Assembly (NCBI GenBank): GCA_910585285.1
Contig: CAJUDL010000002.1
Location: 1 to 64,000 of the forward strand
Direction of reading: 5' to 3'
Origin: an uncultured Muribaculaceae bacterium
GTDB taxonomy: Bacteria; Bacteroidota; Bacteroidia; Bacteroidales; Muribaculaceae
DNA: 64,000 nucleotides
Both the position numbers and the translations under genes were made by a program. Position 1 is the stretch's first letter. Every line of letters starts with the position of its first letter. Under the pieces are notes generated by a model. It was not told the DNA's origin, did not search any database, and saw only the letters and a list, made by a program, of their open reading frames with translations. Shown here one piece after another: positions 49,129 to 59,036 of this stretch.

Positions 49129-50217
49129 ATGATCCGTATTACATTTGTTGCCATTATTATGTGTTGTATTATGATTGCGACATCTTGCAAAAAGCCGAAT
49201 GATACAATTGTAGAAAAGTGCGATACCGAAACACATCGGGAAACAAAATCTGTATATTATTGGAAAACTGTTTTTCAATTAGACAGCACAGAACTCGATT
49301 TCATAAAGAATCACGATATAGGTAGAATATACCTGAGAATGTTTGATGTTGTTAATGACAATTATGCGGTTTCACCGGAAGATGAGGCCTACCCTACCGC
49401 AACTGTAAGAATCGACAATGATCAGTATTATTTGTTGGGAAATATTCTCAATACTATTGAGATCGTTCCGGTTGTGTACATCACTCTTGATGCCCTCAGG
49501 GCTATGAGGGGGAATGAAGACATTCTTGCCAAAAACATCGTAACCCGCGTGCGGAATATGGCTGAATACAATGGCTTGCCAAATGTGGAAGAATTCCAGC
49601 TTGACTGCGACTGGACAGAATCAACCAAAGGAGCTTATTTCACATTATGCAAAGCTGTAAGGAGCAACCTGAATAAACTTGATTTAGCATGGAAATTAAG
49701 CTCTACAATACGCTTCCATCAGCTTTCCGGAGATGTGCCTCCGGTAGACCGCGGCGTGCTTATGGTTTATAATACCGGCTCTTTTAACGATCCCGATACC
49801 CGTAATTCGATTATAGATATCAACGATATAAAACCTTACCTAAAGAGACTTCCGTCCTATCCGCTTCATCTTGACATTGCCTATCCAACATACTCTTGGC
49901 AACTGTTATTCCGCAAAAGAAAATTTATAGGATTAACAAATGGATTGGAGATTCGGGATATTTCTAAATTCTCACATAATGGACCAGGGCTATACGTAGC
50001 AAAACAAGACATCCCTCATCACGGCAAAATAATAAAATCCGGAGATATGGTACGTTCCGAGATTTCAGAATATGCGGAGATAAAAGCCGTGAAAGATAGG
50101 ATTGACAAACTTCTATCTGACAAACCACATTCAAATATTATATATCATCTTGATATCAAAAACCTCTCAAATTATTCACACGATGAAATACGGAACATTC
50201 TATCTGTTAACGATTAG
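49129..50217 (+). CDS. Lipoprotein of the DUF3142-like TIM-barrel type
   Basis: A 362-residue lipoprotein with lipobox IATSC (Cys20). The chain alternates strands and helices as in a TIM barrel: IGRIYLRMFDV, IVPVVYITLDAL, VEEFQLDCDWTESTKGAYF, LDLAWKLSSTIRFHQLSG, GVLMVYNTGSF and PLHLDIAYPTYSW. The order and the DxDW-like motif agree with DUF3142, a glycoside-hydrolase-like family. It overlaps the next gene by 35 nt, so the pair is translationally coupled. Confidence 0.7.
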   Translation: MIRITFVAIIMCCIMIATSCKKPNDTIVEKCDTETHRETKSVYYWKTVFQLDSTELDFIKNHDIGRIYLRMFDVVNDNYAVSPEDEAYPTATVRIDNDQYYLLGNILNTIEIVPVVYITLDALRAMRGNEDILAKNIVTRVRNMAEYNGLPNVEEFQLDCDWTESTKGAYFTLCKAVRSNLNKLDLAWKLSSTIRFHQLSGDVPPVDRGVLMVYNTGSFNDPDTRNSIIDINDIKPYLKRLPSYPLHLDIAYPTYSWQLLFRKRKFIGLTNGLEIRDISKFSHNGPGLYVAKQDIPHHGKIIKSGDMVRSEISEYAEIKAVKDRIDKLLSDKPHSNIIYHLDIKNLSNYSHDEIRNILSVND

Positions 50218-52300
50218 CCTGATGATATTCGTATCATTGCCGCCTGCTTTTGCATGTGGACCATATAATCCCATAATCCCGACTCCTGATTATTTCTATC
50301 TTAAGAATCCAAAGAGAATAAGTGATTATGACCGCGAAGAAAATCTTAAGCTATGGCAGGCATTGATTCCTGGAAACATACCATTGCCAGATATTGAGCA
50401 GGTAATATATAAAGATTCAAGGGAAACTTTCTGTGAATATGTTGGTGAAGATTCGATGCCGTCTTCCAATCTTATGTATACATACATCAACAACACAAAT
50501 GACATTGAAGTGTATGAGTTTATAGCAATTGCTAAGGACATTGAAGAAAAATGGCATAAACAACAATCGCCTTGGTATTATCCAAGAGACATGGACCATT
50601 CCAGCGATTTAGAGGATTTTCAATACGATATCAATAAGAGTAAAAATTATAGAGGAGGGAGACTTAAAGACCGATATGCGTTTCAAGTTGTCAGAGCTTT
50701 ATTTGCATCTCACAGATACGAAGATTGTGTGAAGTATTATGATTCAGTGTTCCCGTCTTTACCTGATTCCAATCTTATGAAACGGATGGCTCAGAGATAT
50801 GTGGCAGGTTGCTGGCGCAGGCTTGGTAATTGTTCCGATAAAGCGGATTCTATTTTTGCCACTGTCGGTGACATTTGGTCAATCGGAGCAGAAAATCCTG
50901 TGGAATATATGATGAAACATAATCCCAACGCACCTCAGATTATTGAGTTTATCAGATCTCAAAATGCAAATAAAGAAAATCTTGAAAAAATAATACCCAT
51001 CGCAAAAGATGCCTTGAAAAAACAAAATATAGAGAATAAAGGTGACTGGTCTTACTTATTGGCATATTATTACAACGAGTATGCACAAGATGATGCATGT
51101 GCAAAACGATATATAAAGCAAGCAATAAAAAACAAATTCTCTACAGAAGAACTTCATGATTTAGCCCGGGCTTACAAAATGAAGATTGACAGTCACGCCT
51201 GCAATTTCTCGAATTTATTGAGCGACTTGAAATGGCTCGAGAAAAAATGTGATGTGCTAAATCCAGATGCAATTGAATGGATAAGAAGAGTCCGGAACAT
51301 TCTATATGTTGACTGGATTCCTCGTCTGTGGGAAAAGAAAGATTATGCTACAGCAATACTTCTTGCCTCGTATGCCGACAATTTAGAGGCTGCTCGACAA
51401 TGGCAAGAAGTCAGGGAGGCAGCTCAAACGGCGTCTCATTCAATTTCGACAGACATCATGCGCAGGAGTGAAGAATACACCAATACTGTGGACTATGGTT
51501 CATTGTCTTTCCAGATGATGGGAAGCTTGACATCTTCACAATTAGCACGAACCTATAAGCAGATGATGGATACGAAACCGCTATACAGATTCTTACGTAA
51601 GAATTGCCGTACAGACAGCGATTACTATAACGAGCTCATAGGGACACTTGCTTTGCGAGAGGAAAAATATTCACGTGCAATAGAGTATCTTTCCAAGGTG
51701 TCTAAAAAATATCAGCGCACAATGAATATCTATAAAAAAGGATATTTAGGGCGCAACCCTTTTTACGCGTACCCTTCAAGATGGAACGTAAATAATTATA
51801 GCGATTGTGAATACGAATCCACTGTCGGGAAACATAGTGGGAAATCCTTTACGGGGGCTAAGCTTGATTTTGCAAAGAAAATGCGAAAGTACCAACAACA
51901 GATGAAGAATGGTAAAACTGGTGATGAAAGGGGATGGGCTCGATTGATGTATGCCACAGGCCGACGGAATTCATTTGAGGAATGTTGGGCACTTACACAA
52001 TATTGGAGAGGGTTTTGTGATGGAATTTTCGGACCAACGCTATATTATGGCGAAACACACTTCGAAGAAAACAATTATAATTTCCTTTATGACTATGAAC
52101 ATAAGACGGGGCACGCTCAAACGGAGGCATTATATCAACAGGAAGTTACAAAAGTATTGGCTATGATTCAGTCAAACGAAATGCGTGCAAAAGCTGAATA
52201 TTTTCTGGGTAATGTAAAATCTGTATTGAAAAAATACCCTTATACAACAACCGCCAATCTTATCAAAACTTCGTGCGACAACTGGAAATCGTGGTTGTAA
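50183..52300 (+). CDS. Large exported helical-repeat protein
   Basis: A 705-residue protein from ATG 50183, which starts a signal peptide ending FACGP; the earlier frame from 50102 lies in the previous gene. Most of the chain consists of TPR-like helices (AYYYNEYAQDDACAKRYIKQAI; LIGTLALREEKYSRAIEYLSKV). The mature N-terminus CGPYNPIIPTPDYFYL has a Cys at +1 or +2 that might be lipidated. It is coupled to the DUF3142-like lipoprotein and probably forms a surface complex with it. Confidence 0.72.
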   Translation: MKYGTFYLLTISLMIFVSLPPAFACGPYNPIIPTPDYFYLKNPKRISDYDREENLKLWQALIPGNIPLPDIEQVIYKDSRETFCEYVGEDSMPSSNLMYTYINNTNDIEVYEFIAIAKDIEEKWHKQQSPWYYPRDMDHSSDLEDFQYDINKSKNYRGGRLKDRYAFQVVRALFASHRYEDCVKYYDSVFPSLPDSNLMKRMAQRYVAGCWRRLGNCSDKADSIFATVGDIWSIGAENPVEYMMKHNPNAPQIIEFIRSQNANKENLEKIIPIAKDALKKQNIENKGDWSYLLAYYYNEYAQDDACAKRYIKQAIKNKFSTEELHDLARAYKMKIDSHACNFSNLLSDLKWLEKKCDVLNPDAIEWIRRVRNILYVDWIPRLWEKKDYATAILLASYADNLEAARQWQEVREAAQTASHSISTDIMRRSEEYTNTVDYGSLSFQMMGSLTSSQLARTYKQMMDTKPLYRFLRKNCRTDSDYYNELIGTLALREEKYSRAIEYLSKVSKKYQRTMNIYKKGYLGRNPFYAYPSRWNVNNYSDCEYESTVGKHSGKSFTGAKLDFAKKMRKYQQQMKNGKTGDERGWARLMYATGRRNSFEECWALTQYWRGFCDGIFGPTLYYGETHFEENNYNFLYDYEHKTGHAQTEALYQQEVTKVLAMIQSNEMRAKAEYFLGNVKSVLKKYPYTTTANLIKTSCDNWKSWL

Positions 52301-52375
52301 CATTAAAACTACTATCTGATATTCAATTAATTACAAATATAATTTGTATCGTTAAAAACTAAACAATCTCTTAAA

Positions 52376-53287
52376 ATGAACCGAATAATCATAATATTCT
52401 TTCTTCTTTTGTCCGCAATGGTGGCTTTTGCAGACAAAAGAATAACCTTCCGTAACACCGACACCGAAGAGTCGTTTGAAGTGACTACTCCCAATGGTAT
52501 TAAAATACATGAAATCAATATCAATTGGCTCGATTCCGTACCATATCTTACGAAACATGCCCGTTGGGGTGAGCCTTGGGCATACGAAGCTCTTGCTGAA
52601 TGTCATCGTCATGGCAAAGGGGGATTAAAAAGAAGTTTTATAAATGCGTTGTCCTATTACGACCTTGCTGGCAAAAATGAGGATGACTATATGGCTGAAA
52701 TAGCGCAGGCCAATCATGATGATCCTATTGCTGTGTTCTCACGGCTTGTCGATTATATTGAGAATAAAGATTTTGACCACGTTGTTTGTGCCATAGACAC
52801 TCTGAACGAGGCTGACTATCATTCTGCGGATGTTCTGTTGAAGTCAATTCATAATCCCAATCAGGTTGAGCTTGAAGATGTCCTTGAATTCGTTACGGAT
52901 AAAGAAACCGATCCGGATGCAACAATATTCGCTTGTGCGGGCTATGCCTTATGTAATAAAAGCGACTCGGTCAAGATTGATATTTCATGGGCAAGACCTC
53001 TGATAATGGATAAGCTTCCATATATCTACTCTTTAGTTGGCGTAAAAAAATATGAGAATACTATCAAGTCTGATAATCCTGACGGCTATGCAGAAGATAC
53101 TACTACACAAGATATAGATGACAGGAGAAAGGCAGCAGAGTATTTCCTCAAAGCAGATGAATTCGGAGCACTTACCATACAGGGCGCTCGGTTGCTGTAT
53201 CATTATTGTACCAACGATTCTTCCTCCGATTGGATAAATCTATCAAAAGAAGACCTCCGTCGTATTCAGCAAATAGCCGGAATATAA
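52376..53287 (+). CDS. Exported Sel1/TPR-like protein
   Basis: A 303-residue protein with a signal peptide (residues 1-18, AFADK). The C-terminal half has Sel1-like helices (WAYEALAECHRHGKGGLKRSFINALSYYDLAG; RRKAAEYFLKADEFGALTIQGARLLYHY). Likely a periplasmic adaptor. It is separated by 75 bp from the upstream gene and by 78 bp from the WG gene downstream. Confidence 0.7.
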   Translation: MNRIIIIFFLLLSAMVAFADKRITFRNTDTEESFEVTTPNGIKIHEININWLDSVPYLTKHARWGEPWAYEALAECHRHGKGGLKRSFINALSYYDLAGKNEDDYMAEIAQANHDDPIAVFSRLVDYIENKDFDHVVCAIDTLNEADYHSADVLLKSIHNPNQVELEDVLEFVTDKETDPDATIFACAGYALCNKSDSVKIDISWARPLIMDKLPYIYSLVGVKKYENTIKSDNPDGYAEDTTTQDIDDRRKAAEYFLKADEFGALTIQGARLLYHYCTNDSSSDWINLSKEDLRRIQQIAGI

Positions 53288-53365
53288 GAGTAATTTGATA
53301 TGTTGTATGTCTATTTTTATGATGAATATAAGTCATCGAAGTAACGATAGGTAATTAAAATTCTT

Positions 53366-54517
53366 ATGATGAAAATACTACAACGGGTTAACTATTTATT
53401 GTTCTGCTCGCCCGGAGGTAAAATTACTGTATCAGTATTCGCCATATTCGGTGTATTGGCTTTCGCAACATCAATTTCACGCTACGATTATGCATATGAG
53501 TTGGTTAAAGAGGAACGTCAAAAAGTTGAAATAGCACAACAAGAATGGCGAGGCCATCCTTTGTCAAGAAGTGTTGTTTATAAGGATTTCCCAAATGTGA
53601 GAGGTAAGGGATATGTCGAAAATCTATATACTGGTAAAAAGACAATTGAAAATGTGAAGTGGGTGCGATCAATATGCGAAAATATTGATGTCCCTGACAC
53701 ACTTGCAGTCTATTCTCGTTTTGAGGACGGACGGGGTTCGAGGAAGGGATATATGAACATCTATACCGGAGAAGTCATAATTCCAGATATATATAAACAT
53801 GCTTGGAACTTCAAAGATGGAGATCATGCGATAGTGTGTATGGAAAACGACAGCCTCTATGTTATAAATCGTAAAGGAGACGTTGTTTCCAAAGGATTTA
53901 AATGTTCCAATCAGTTGAAGTTCGGATTCGTTTTCAATGAAGGGCTTTGTGTGATGGAAAGCAATGATGGTAGATTCGGTTTAGTCAATACTAAGGGAGA
54001 ATGGGCATTGCTGCCAGAATACGAAGAGATTACTCGCAATCCTCGAACCGGAGTATATAAGGTTAGGCAGAATAATCTTTGCGGAGTCATCGACAAGTCG
54101 TTGAACCTAGTTCTTCCGATGAAATTCAAAGAGATTGATTTTTCCGATCATGTAAATGAACCTCTCCGAGACGCCCCCTGGTATTTTCGGGTTGGATATT
54201 GGGTGGAAAATCCGGATGGAACCAGAGGCTATTATGATCAAAATGCCAAATTGATATCAGAGAGTCCTTTTATGGAACTCAACCCGCTTAGATACAACTG
54301 GTATAAGAATAAGAATGGTGACTGGTATGAAAAGACCTCGGATTATGTTGCATATCGAGTTGGTGATAAATGGGGACTTATGTCAAAAAGAGGAGACCGA
54401 ATCACCAAACCTATCTTCGATTGGCTGTACGCAATAGATGGTAATAGATTTGAAGCGACAATAGACAACGATGTGAAAATAATCATCGATGAAACAGGTA
54501 ATGAAATAAAGAAATGA
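53366..54517 (+). CDS. Membrane-anchored WG-repeat protein
   Basis: A 383-residue protein: a transmembrane segment near residues 20-37, then a periplasmic chain with several WG-type repeats (GYMNIYTGEVIIPDIYKHAW; FGLVNTKGEWALLPEYEEI; CGVIDKSLNLVLPMKFKEI; WGLMSKRGDRITKPIFDWL). It is one of three WG proteins in the island. Its stop overlaps the next start (ATGA at 54514-54517). Confidence 0.82.
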   Translation: MMKILQRVNYLLFCSPGGKITVSVFAIFGVLAFATSISRYDYAYELVKEERQKVEIAQQEWRGHPLSRSVVYKDFPNVRGKGYVENLYTGKKTIENVKWVRSICENIDVPDTLAVYSRFEDGRGSRKGYMNIYTGEVIIPDIYKHAWNFKDGDHAIVCMENDSLYVINRKGDVVSKGFKCSNQLKFGFVFNEGLCVMESNDGRFGLVNTKGEWALLPEYEEITRNPRTGVYKVRQNNLCGVIDKSLNLVLPMKFKEIDFSDHVNEPLRDAPWYFRVGYWVENPDGTRGYYDQNAKLISESPFMELNPLRYNWYKNKNGDWYEKTSDYVAYRVGDKWGLMSKRGDRITKPIFDWLYAIDGNRFEATIDNDVKIIIDETGNEIKK

Positions 54518-54855
54518 ATATGGCTCGTATTGTAATTCTCTTAATCTTAGCTCTGTTTTCTTTTTATATCGTGTATGCTCATGAGACCGACCAATATGTA
54601 CGTGAAGCCGAGTATTACCAGAAGAAAGCCGATGGTTATCGCCGCGAAGCTACTTTCTATCTGAAGAAAGCGGAGCAATACGAAAGAGACGCGCTATACT
54701 ACACAAAGAAAGGAAAGACAGATACGGCAAAATGCTATCAGCGTAAGGCAAAACGAGCAATGGACAATTACAAGGCACAACTTAGATATGCATCCAATGC
54801 TGATCAAAAAGCCGCCGATAACTTGAAGCGGGCAGCGAGATTACTTGAACGATAA
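54514..54855 (+). CDS. Small exported coiled-coil protein
   Basis: A 113-residue protein with a signal peptide or anchor (residues 4-22). The rest is a continuous charged helix with an 11-residue-like repeat of Tyr, Lys and Glu (YYQKKADGYRREATFYLKKAEQYERDALYYTKK), suggesting a coiled coil. Translationally coupled to the WG protein by an ATGA overlap. Confidence 0.7.
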   Translation: MNMARIVILLILALFSFYIVYAHETDQYVREAEYYQKKADGYRREATFYLKKAEQYERDALYYTKKGKTDTAKCYQRKAKRAMDNYKAQLRYASNADQKAADNLKRAARLLER

Positions 54856-54894
54856 TCAATACCAAATACATTCCACAACTGTAATTCTGTATCA

Positions 54895-56199
54895 ATGAGA
54901 AAGTTTATATTCACCTTCATCGGTATTATTCTGGCATCGGTCGCTCTTTGTTCCATAGATTGGCATACATTGGGGGCGACCCTAACTTTTCCGTCTCTTG
55001 AAAATGAGTCATCCAAAGATGAAGCTCATCTGGCTGAATATATGGAAAATTCCATTTCTGAATCTGATGAATTTTGGATAGATACCGTTATGTATGCCGG
55101 AGGTCATGCTTTTGGATATAGTGGCGATGTGTCAATGTGGGGCGGATGGTATTTTGATACGATTCATGTAGGCGATGACCGGATGTTGACATATGATTCA
55201 GTTGGTCCTTCGACCTTGAAACTGAGTCTTGTAACAAGGAATCTTATTGTTGACCTCAGAGACCCGAATGCTGCCGCAAAGATAAGAGCCTTTATGCAAC
55301 CGATCAAAGGATTTCTTCGTTTCCAAAGAAATTATGAGAAATGCCTTGATACCATTGTCTTCGAGGAGACAACCCTCTTTGAACGAGATACCATGGGATA
55401 TATGGGAGAATTTACTTTTACAGTAGATTACCCAGACAGTTGTATTGAAAATAGAGAGGCGATTAACAGGTTCATTTGCAATTTGACCGGAATATCCGAG
55501 AGCGAAAAGGCAAAAGTCCCGGGGCTATCGGCTTTCTATGCAGGGTTTAATCCGAGAAAGATTTATAGACCCGTATATACGGGAAATGCCAACGATATAC
55601 AGTGTCTGTCAGATTTCATGGCTCATAAAACATTTGAAAACTGGATTAGAGGTGGTGAACTTGATATGGGATCGAGTGCCGCTACATTGGCGATTAAACC
55701 ACACATCGCAAACGAGAAGTTTGTGACATTTAGTATGTATGAATATGACAGAGAAGGAACCGGACACGGAATGTATACCGAGACTTTTCATACATTTGAT
55801 TTTAACACAGAAAAAGAATTGACAAACACCGACATTTTCAAAAGTCAGTATATCAATAAAGTCAAGATGATGCTGTTTGAGGTCATGGCTAAAGACCCAC
55901 ATTATTGTGCATGGAATGGAGACTCAATAACAGCATCTGAAATACAAGATAGAATTGAAGGCTGGCAGTCACCAAATCCCGTTCTTGAAGGCACAGAATG
56001 GGAAGAACCTGACCGTGAGGTCAAATTTGCACTTCCCGATGGTGCATTGACAGACTCGGGTGTGCTTTTTTCGTTCCAACCCTACGAGATAGACTGTTGG
56101 GCGGCAGGTTCATTTCACTTTATCGTGCCCTATAAACAGCTCAGGCTTTATATGACACAAGAAGCCAAAAGACTAATCAGTATTTGCAAATCAGAGTAA
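54895..56199 (+). CDS. Exported DUF3298/RsiV-like protein
   Basis: A 434-residue protein with an N-terminal signal/anchor segment (1-22). The C-terminal domain (about 235-430) has DUF3298 features: TFHTFDFNTEKELTNTDIF, then FSFQPYEIDCWAAGSFHFIVPYKQL near the end. The same domain forms the extracytoplasmic part of the RsiV anti-sigma factor of Bacillus, which binds lysozyme. Here it may similarly sense or bind a wall-active protein (inference). Confidence 0.78.
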   Translation: MRKFIFTFIGIILASVALCSIDWHTLGATLTFPSLENESSKDEAHLAEYMENSISESDEFWIDTVMYAGGHAFGYSGDVSMWGGWYFDTIHVGDDRMLTYDSVGPSTLKLSLVTRNLIVDLRDPNAAAKIRAFMQPIKGFLRFQRNYEKCLDTIVFEETTLFERDTMGYMGEFTFTVDYPDSCIENREAINRFICNLTGISESEKAKVPGLSAFYAGFNPRKIYRPVYTGNANDIQCLSDFMAHKTFENWIRGGELDMGSSAATLAIKPHIANEKFVTFSMYEYDREGTGHGMYTETFHTFDFNTEKELTNTDIFKSQYINKVKMMLFEVMAKDPHYCAWNGDSITASEIQDRIEGWQSPNPVLEGTEWEEPDREVKFALPDGALTDSGVLFSFQPYEIDCWAAGSFHFIVPYKQLRLYMTQEAKRLISICKSE

Positions 56200-56218
56200 A
56201 ACCAAATCTACCAATAAT

Positions 56219-57721
56219 ATGAAGCATTATTTCTGTGGCAAGAAGATGTTTATCATCGACTTGATTCTCGTAAGTATCTGGTCTTTCTTTTTCAGTCGGT
56301 ATTCAAGTCCCGGTCTTATGCTGTTGATTCTCATTCGAATTGCATTGTGCTTTGAGATGCACCGTAAATCTCCGTGGACTCTAGTCTCTGCTATAGGCTT
56401 CATGCTGGCCTATATATGTGCAGAAAATTTCAGCAAACCGTTCGAGAGGATGTTCTATAGCTTCTTCTGTGCTATTGGCGAGTCCAAACTTATGGTTGAT
56501 ATATTCTCCGAACCGTTCGAATGGGAGATGAAAGCCTGGATCGGTTCAATTTCCGCACTATGGTTTGTTTGGCTTGCAGTTTTGCCAATAGTTGTCGGAA
56601 TCAGGCTCCGCAACATAGGCAAAATACAGTGGACGCGCAAATGGATATGGATTTACCTTGTCCCGTTCGTCGGCTTATGCACATGGGTGATGTTTGATGA
56701 AGGTTCTGTTGGCGGTATCCTTCTGGGACTCATAATCTCACTGCTTCCGGTGATATACTGGTGTATATATGAACGCAAGGGCCGTTCGTTGATTCAAACG
56801 ATTATAAATCAAAAGGAGATTCTTTGGTATCTCTCCTACACTGTATTCATGCTTTTTGTAGTTACAATAGGGCTGAAAGACATCTCCTCACTAAAATTGG
56901 TCGGATTGCTGACGCTACCGTCTTTGTTTTATATTTTGCTGACTCGTTCATTGAATACAGGCATAGTGCTTACCCGTATTTGTGTGGCACTTTCCACGGC
57001 TGGTCTGTGTTATTGGCTTACATTCGACTACGGCAAAACCGTTACCGTCATCTTACTCATCATTGCGATAGCGCTGATCGTATATTCAGCCGTTACAATA
57101 GTGGTTAAAATCCACAAATGGATGCCGTCTGTGATTTTGGTTACAACTATGCCGTTGGTGATTATACCTGGAATACTTGGCTTGAATCCGTATGTTGTAA
57201 CCGATGCCGACTATACAAGGATGTATGTTACGAATCTGTCAGTGAGAAATGGCGTTTATGTGGTGGAAAAATATATGGAGATAGCCGAAGCCGACAAGCC
57301 CTATTCTTGTGGGCGAAAGTATGGTTTGCGTGACCGATATGGAATCATCTTGCCGATGAAGTATGATGATTTAAAGCCCGTTGACCGGTGGGGACGGTAT
57401 ATAGCCACGAACACTCCGGAAAAATATGGTTGTATGAAGTCTGATCAACGCTACGGAGTCTATGATTTGCGAAAGCGCGTGTTTGTAGTCAATCCGGACA
57501 ATCTTGAAGTAGCTGACCTGGAGAAAATTGACGATAAATCATTTAAGTTGATTAATCCGGAAGGAAGATATTTCGCAACGCTGTATCTACCAGGTGAATA
57601 TCGTGGCGCTTATTTTTCTGATGCACATATCGAGCCTCATTTCGCCGATGGAGAGACCTCTGTAGAGGAATTTATCCGACAGGCACAGAACCAGGAATTG
57701 GATGTTGATAACCCCTACTGA
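56219..57721 (+). CDS. Polytopic membrane protein with WG-like C-terminal domain
   Basis: A 500-residue protein. About ten hydrophobic helices lie between residues 10 and 325 (for example MFIIDLILVSIWSFFFSRY, WIYLVPFVGLCTWVMF, VILVTTMPLVIIPGILGL). A soluble domain of about 160 residues follows with WG-like strands (KYGLRDRYGIILPMKYDDLKP; RYGVYDLRKRVFVVNPDN). It may anchor the WG/DUF3298 group in the inner membrane. The family is unknown. It is the last intact plus-strand gene of the island. Confidence 0.75.
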   Translation: MKHYFCGKKMFIIDLILVSIWSFFFSRYSSPGLMLLILIRIALCFEMHRKSPWTLVSAIGFMLAYICAENFSKPFERMFYSFFCAIGESKLMVDIFSEPFEWEMKAWIGSISALWFVWLAVLPIVVGIRLRNIGKIQWTRKWIWIYLVPFVGLCTWVMFDEGSVGGILLGLIISLLPVIYWCIYERKGRSLIQTIINQKEILWYLSYTVFMLFVVTIGLKDISSLKLVGLLTLPSLFYILLTRSLNTGIVLTRICVALSTAGLCYWLTFDYGKTVTVILLIIAIALIVYSAVTIVVKIHKWMPSVILVTTMPLVIIPGILGLNPYVVTDADYTRMYVTNLSVRNGVYVVEKYMEIAEADKPYSCGRKYGLRDRYGIILPMKYDDLKPVDRWGRYIATNTPEKYGCMKSDQRYGVYDLRKRVFVVNPDNLEVADLEKIDDKSFKLINPEGRYFATLYLPGEYRGAYFSDAHIEPHFADGETSVEEFIRQAQNQELDVDNPY

Positions 57722-57802
57722 ATCTATTCAGCTGAAAAACCTGATATTGTCAACAGCCGATGAACTTGCCCAGACGAGCGATTAAAACATAAAAAAGGAA
57801 CT

Positions 57803-57824
57803 TTATGAATAGGTTGGGTTACAT
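57803..57824 (+). promoter_or_regulatory. Truncated copy of the island promoter element
   Basis: TTATGAATAGGTTGGGTTACAT matches the region around the upstream box of P5 (TGAATAGGTTGGATTACAT). The downstream CATAA box and leader are missing. The copy is cut where the minus-strand ATPase gene ends (its stop is 57819-57821), marking a recombination joint. Confidence 0.55.
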
Positions 57825-58949
57825 TTCGAATTCGCGCTTGAGCCATTGAGTCAGGATGGGGTCGGGTATCGTGACGCGGCGTTTCTCGACTTCAATAAGC
57901 TCTTTGTTGACTAATGCCCGTTTTATAGTGCTGACATTCGCTGACGAACCGAGTTGATATTTCAGCAAAATCTCCTGTGATGTGAATTCGTCCTGCACGC
58001 CGTCGGTAATTGCCCGCAGAAAATTCATTTGATATGTCGTAAGATTCTCAGTCTGCTTCTCAAACAATGGAGTGTTCTGATCGATTATATCCTGGTATGC
58101 CGCATCGAAATCTGCCTTTGTAGCAACTTTATCTGTATGAATCCATACAAGCCATGCTAATTGCTGCACATACGAGGAATGGTTGTCAACCGTTTTGCAA
58201 ATCTTTTCAGCAAGCTCTTTTGAGATATGTTTACCAGTAGCTTCAAAACGGCTACAAATATATTTTACCCAATCCTGCGTGCCAATCTTCTGTAAGTATA
58301 TAGCATCCCCAAATTTATAAAACGGCAGACTTCTCTTCTCGAAAAGCTCATTCATCAAGTGTTTTTTGCTCCCAAACAAACAATAGGACACGGATTCCTG
58401 TAACTGCCATACCGAACGCAACCGTTTCTGGAATATCTTGGAATCCTTGAATTCGGCAATCTGCTGAAATTCGTCTATACAAATTACAATATTATATCCT
58501 TTCTTTTGCGCTATCTTTTCCGGAAGTTGCAGAATCTCATCTATATCCTCGCTTTTAGGATTCATCTCAAGAGATATGGAAAAATCTGTCATAGGATCCG
58601 GACCCATTGAAATCTTAGGACTTATCTGAGACAAGAACATTTTGACATTTTCCAACCACTCTTCAAATTTTGAAGAAGTTTGCTTCAGCACAGCAGCAGC
58701 AAATGCATCATAGAAATCCTTATCACTACGACATGAAAAAATATCCAGATAAACTATTTTTAATTTATCTGACTGAGCCTTTCTACAAACCTTTTGAACC
58801 AAAGAGGTTTTGCCCCAACGACGTGGAGAAATCAGAACCGTATTAACTCCATGTCGGAAATTCAACAACAGACGTTCAGTCTCTTTCTCCCGGTCAGTAA
58901 AATTATCACCGGATGCAGCCACACCAAATATAAAAGGTTTATTCTCCAT
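57819..58949 (-). CDS. AAA-type ATPase with C-terminal winged helix
   Basis: A 376-residue ATPase of the archaeal-ATPase/STAND-like group frequent in Bacteroidetes. Walker A is SPRRWGKTSLV near residue 42, Walker B IVICIDEFQQI near 155, and a sensor-like YCLFGSKKHLM follows near 190. The C-terminal 90 residues are a winged helix (DEFTSQEILLKYQLGSSANVSTIKRAL). The start MENKPFIFG is at 58949. A 36-bp palindrome lies over its promoter. It is transcribed against the island, so it is probably a separate unit. Confidence 0.88.
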   Translation of the reverse strand: MENKPFIFGVAASGDNFTDREKETERLLLNFRHGVNTVLISPRRWGKTSLVQKVCRKAQSDKLKIVYLDIFSCRSDKDFYDAFAAAVLKQTSSKFEEWLENVKMFLSQISPKISMGPDPMTDFSISLEMNPKSEDIDEILQLPEKIAQKKGYNIVICIDEFQQIAEFKDSKIFQKRLRSVWQLQESVSYCLFGSKKHLMNELFEKRSLPFYKFGDAIYLQKIGTQDWVKYICSRFEATGKHISKELAEKICKTVDNHSSYVQQLAWLVWIHTDKVATKADFDAAYQDIIDQNTPLFEKQTENLTTYQMNFLRAITDGVQDEFTSQEILLKYQLGSSANVSTIKRALVNKELIEVEKRRVTIPDPILTQWLKREFEM

Positions 58950-58971
58950 AATCTTCTCTCATTTTCAGGCA

Positions 58972-59036
58972 CAAATATAAGTAATATTTTTGTTTGTAAC
59001 AACTTTGTTAGTAATAATGTTATTACTAACAAAGTT
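58972..59036 (-). promoter_or_regulatory. ATPase promoter with 36-bp palindromic operator
   Basis: On the minus strand TATATTTG (58972-58979) matches the Bacteroidetes -7 element, 23 bp upstream of the ATG. At 59001-59036 a 17-bp perfect inverted repeat (AACTTTGTTAGTAATAA) with a 2-nt centre covers the expected -33 region. Part of it is repeated once more to the right (GTTATTACTAA at 59035). The geometry fits repression by a dimeric regulator. Confidence 0.7.
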
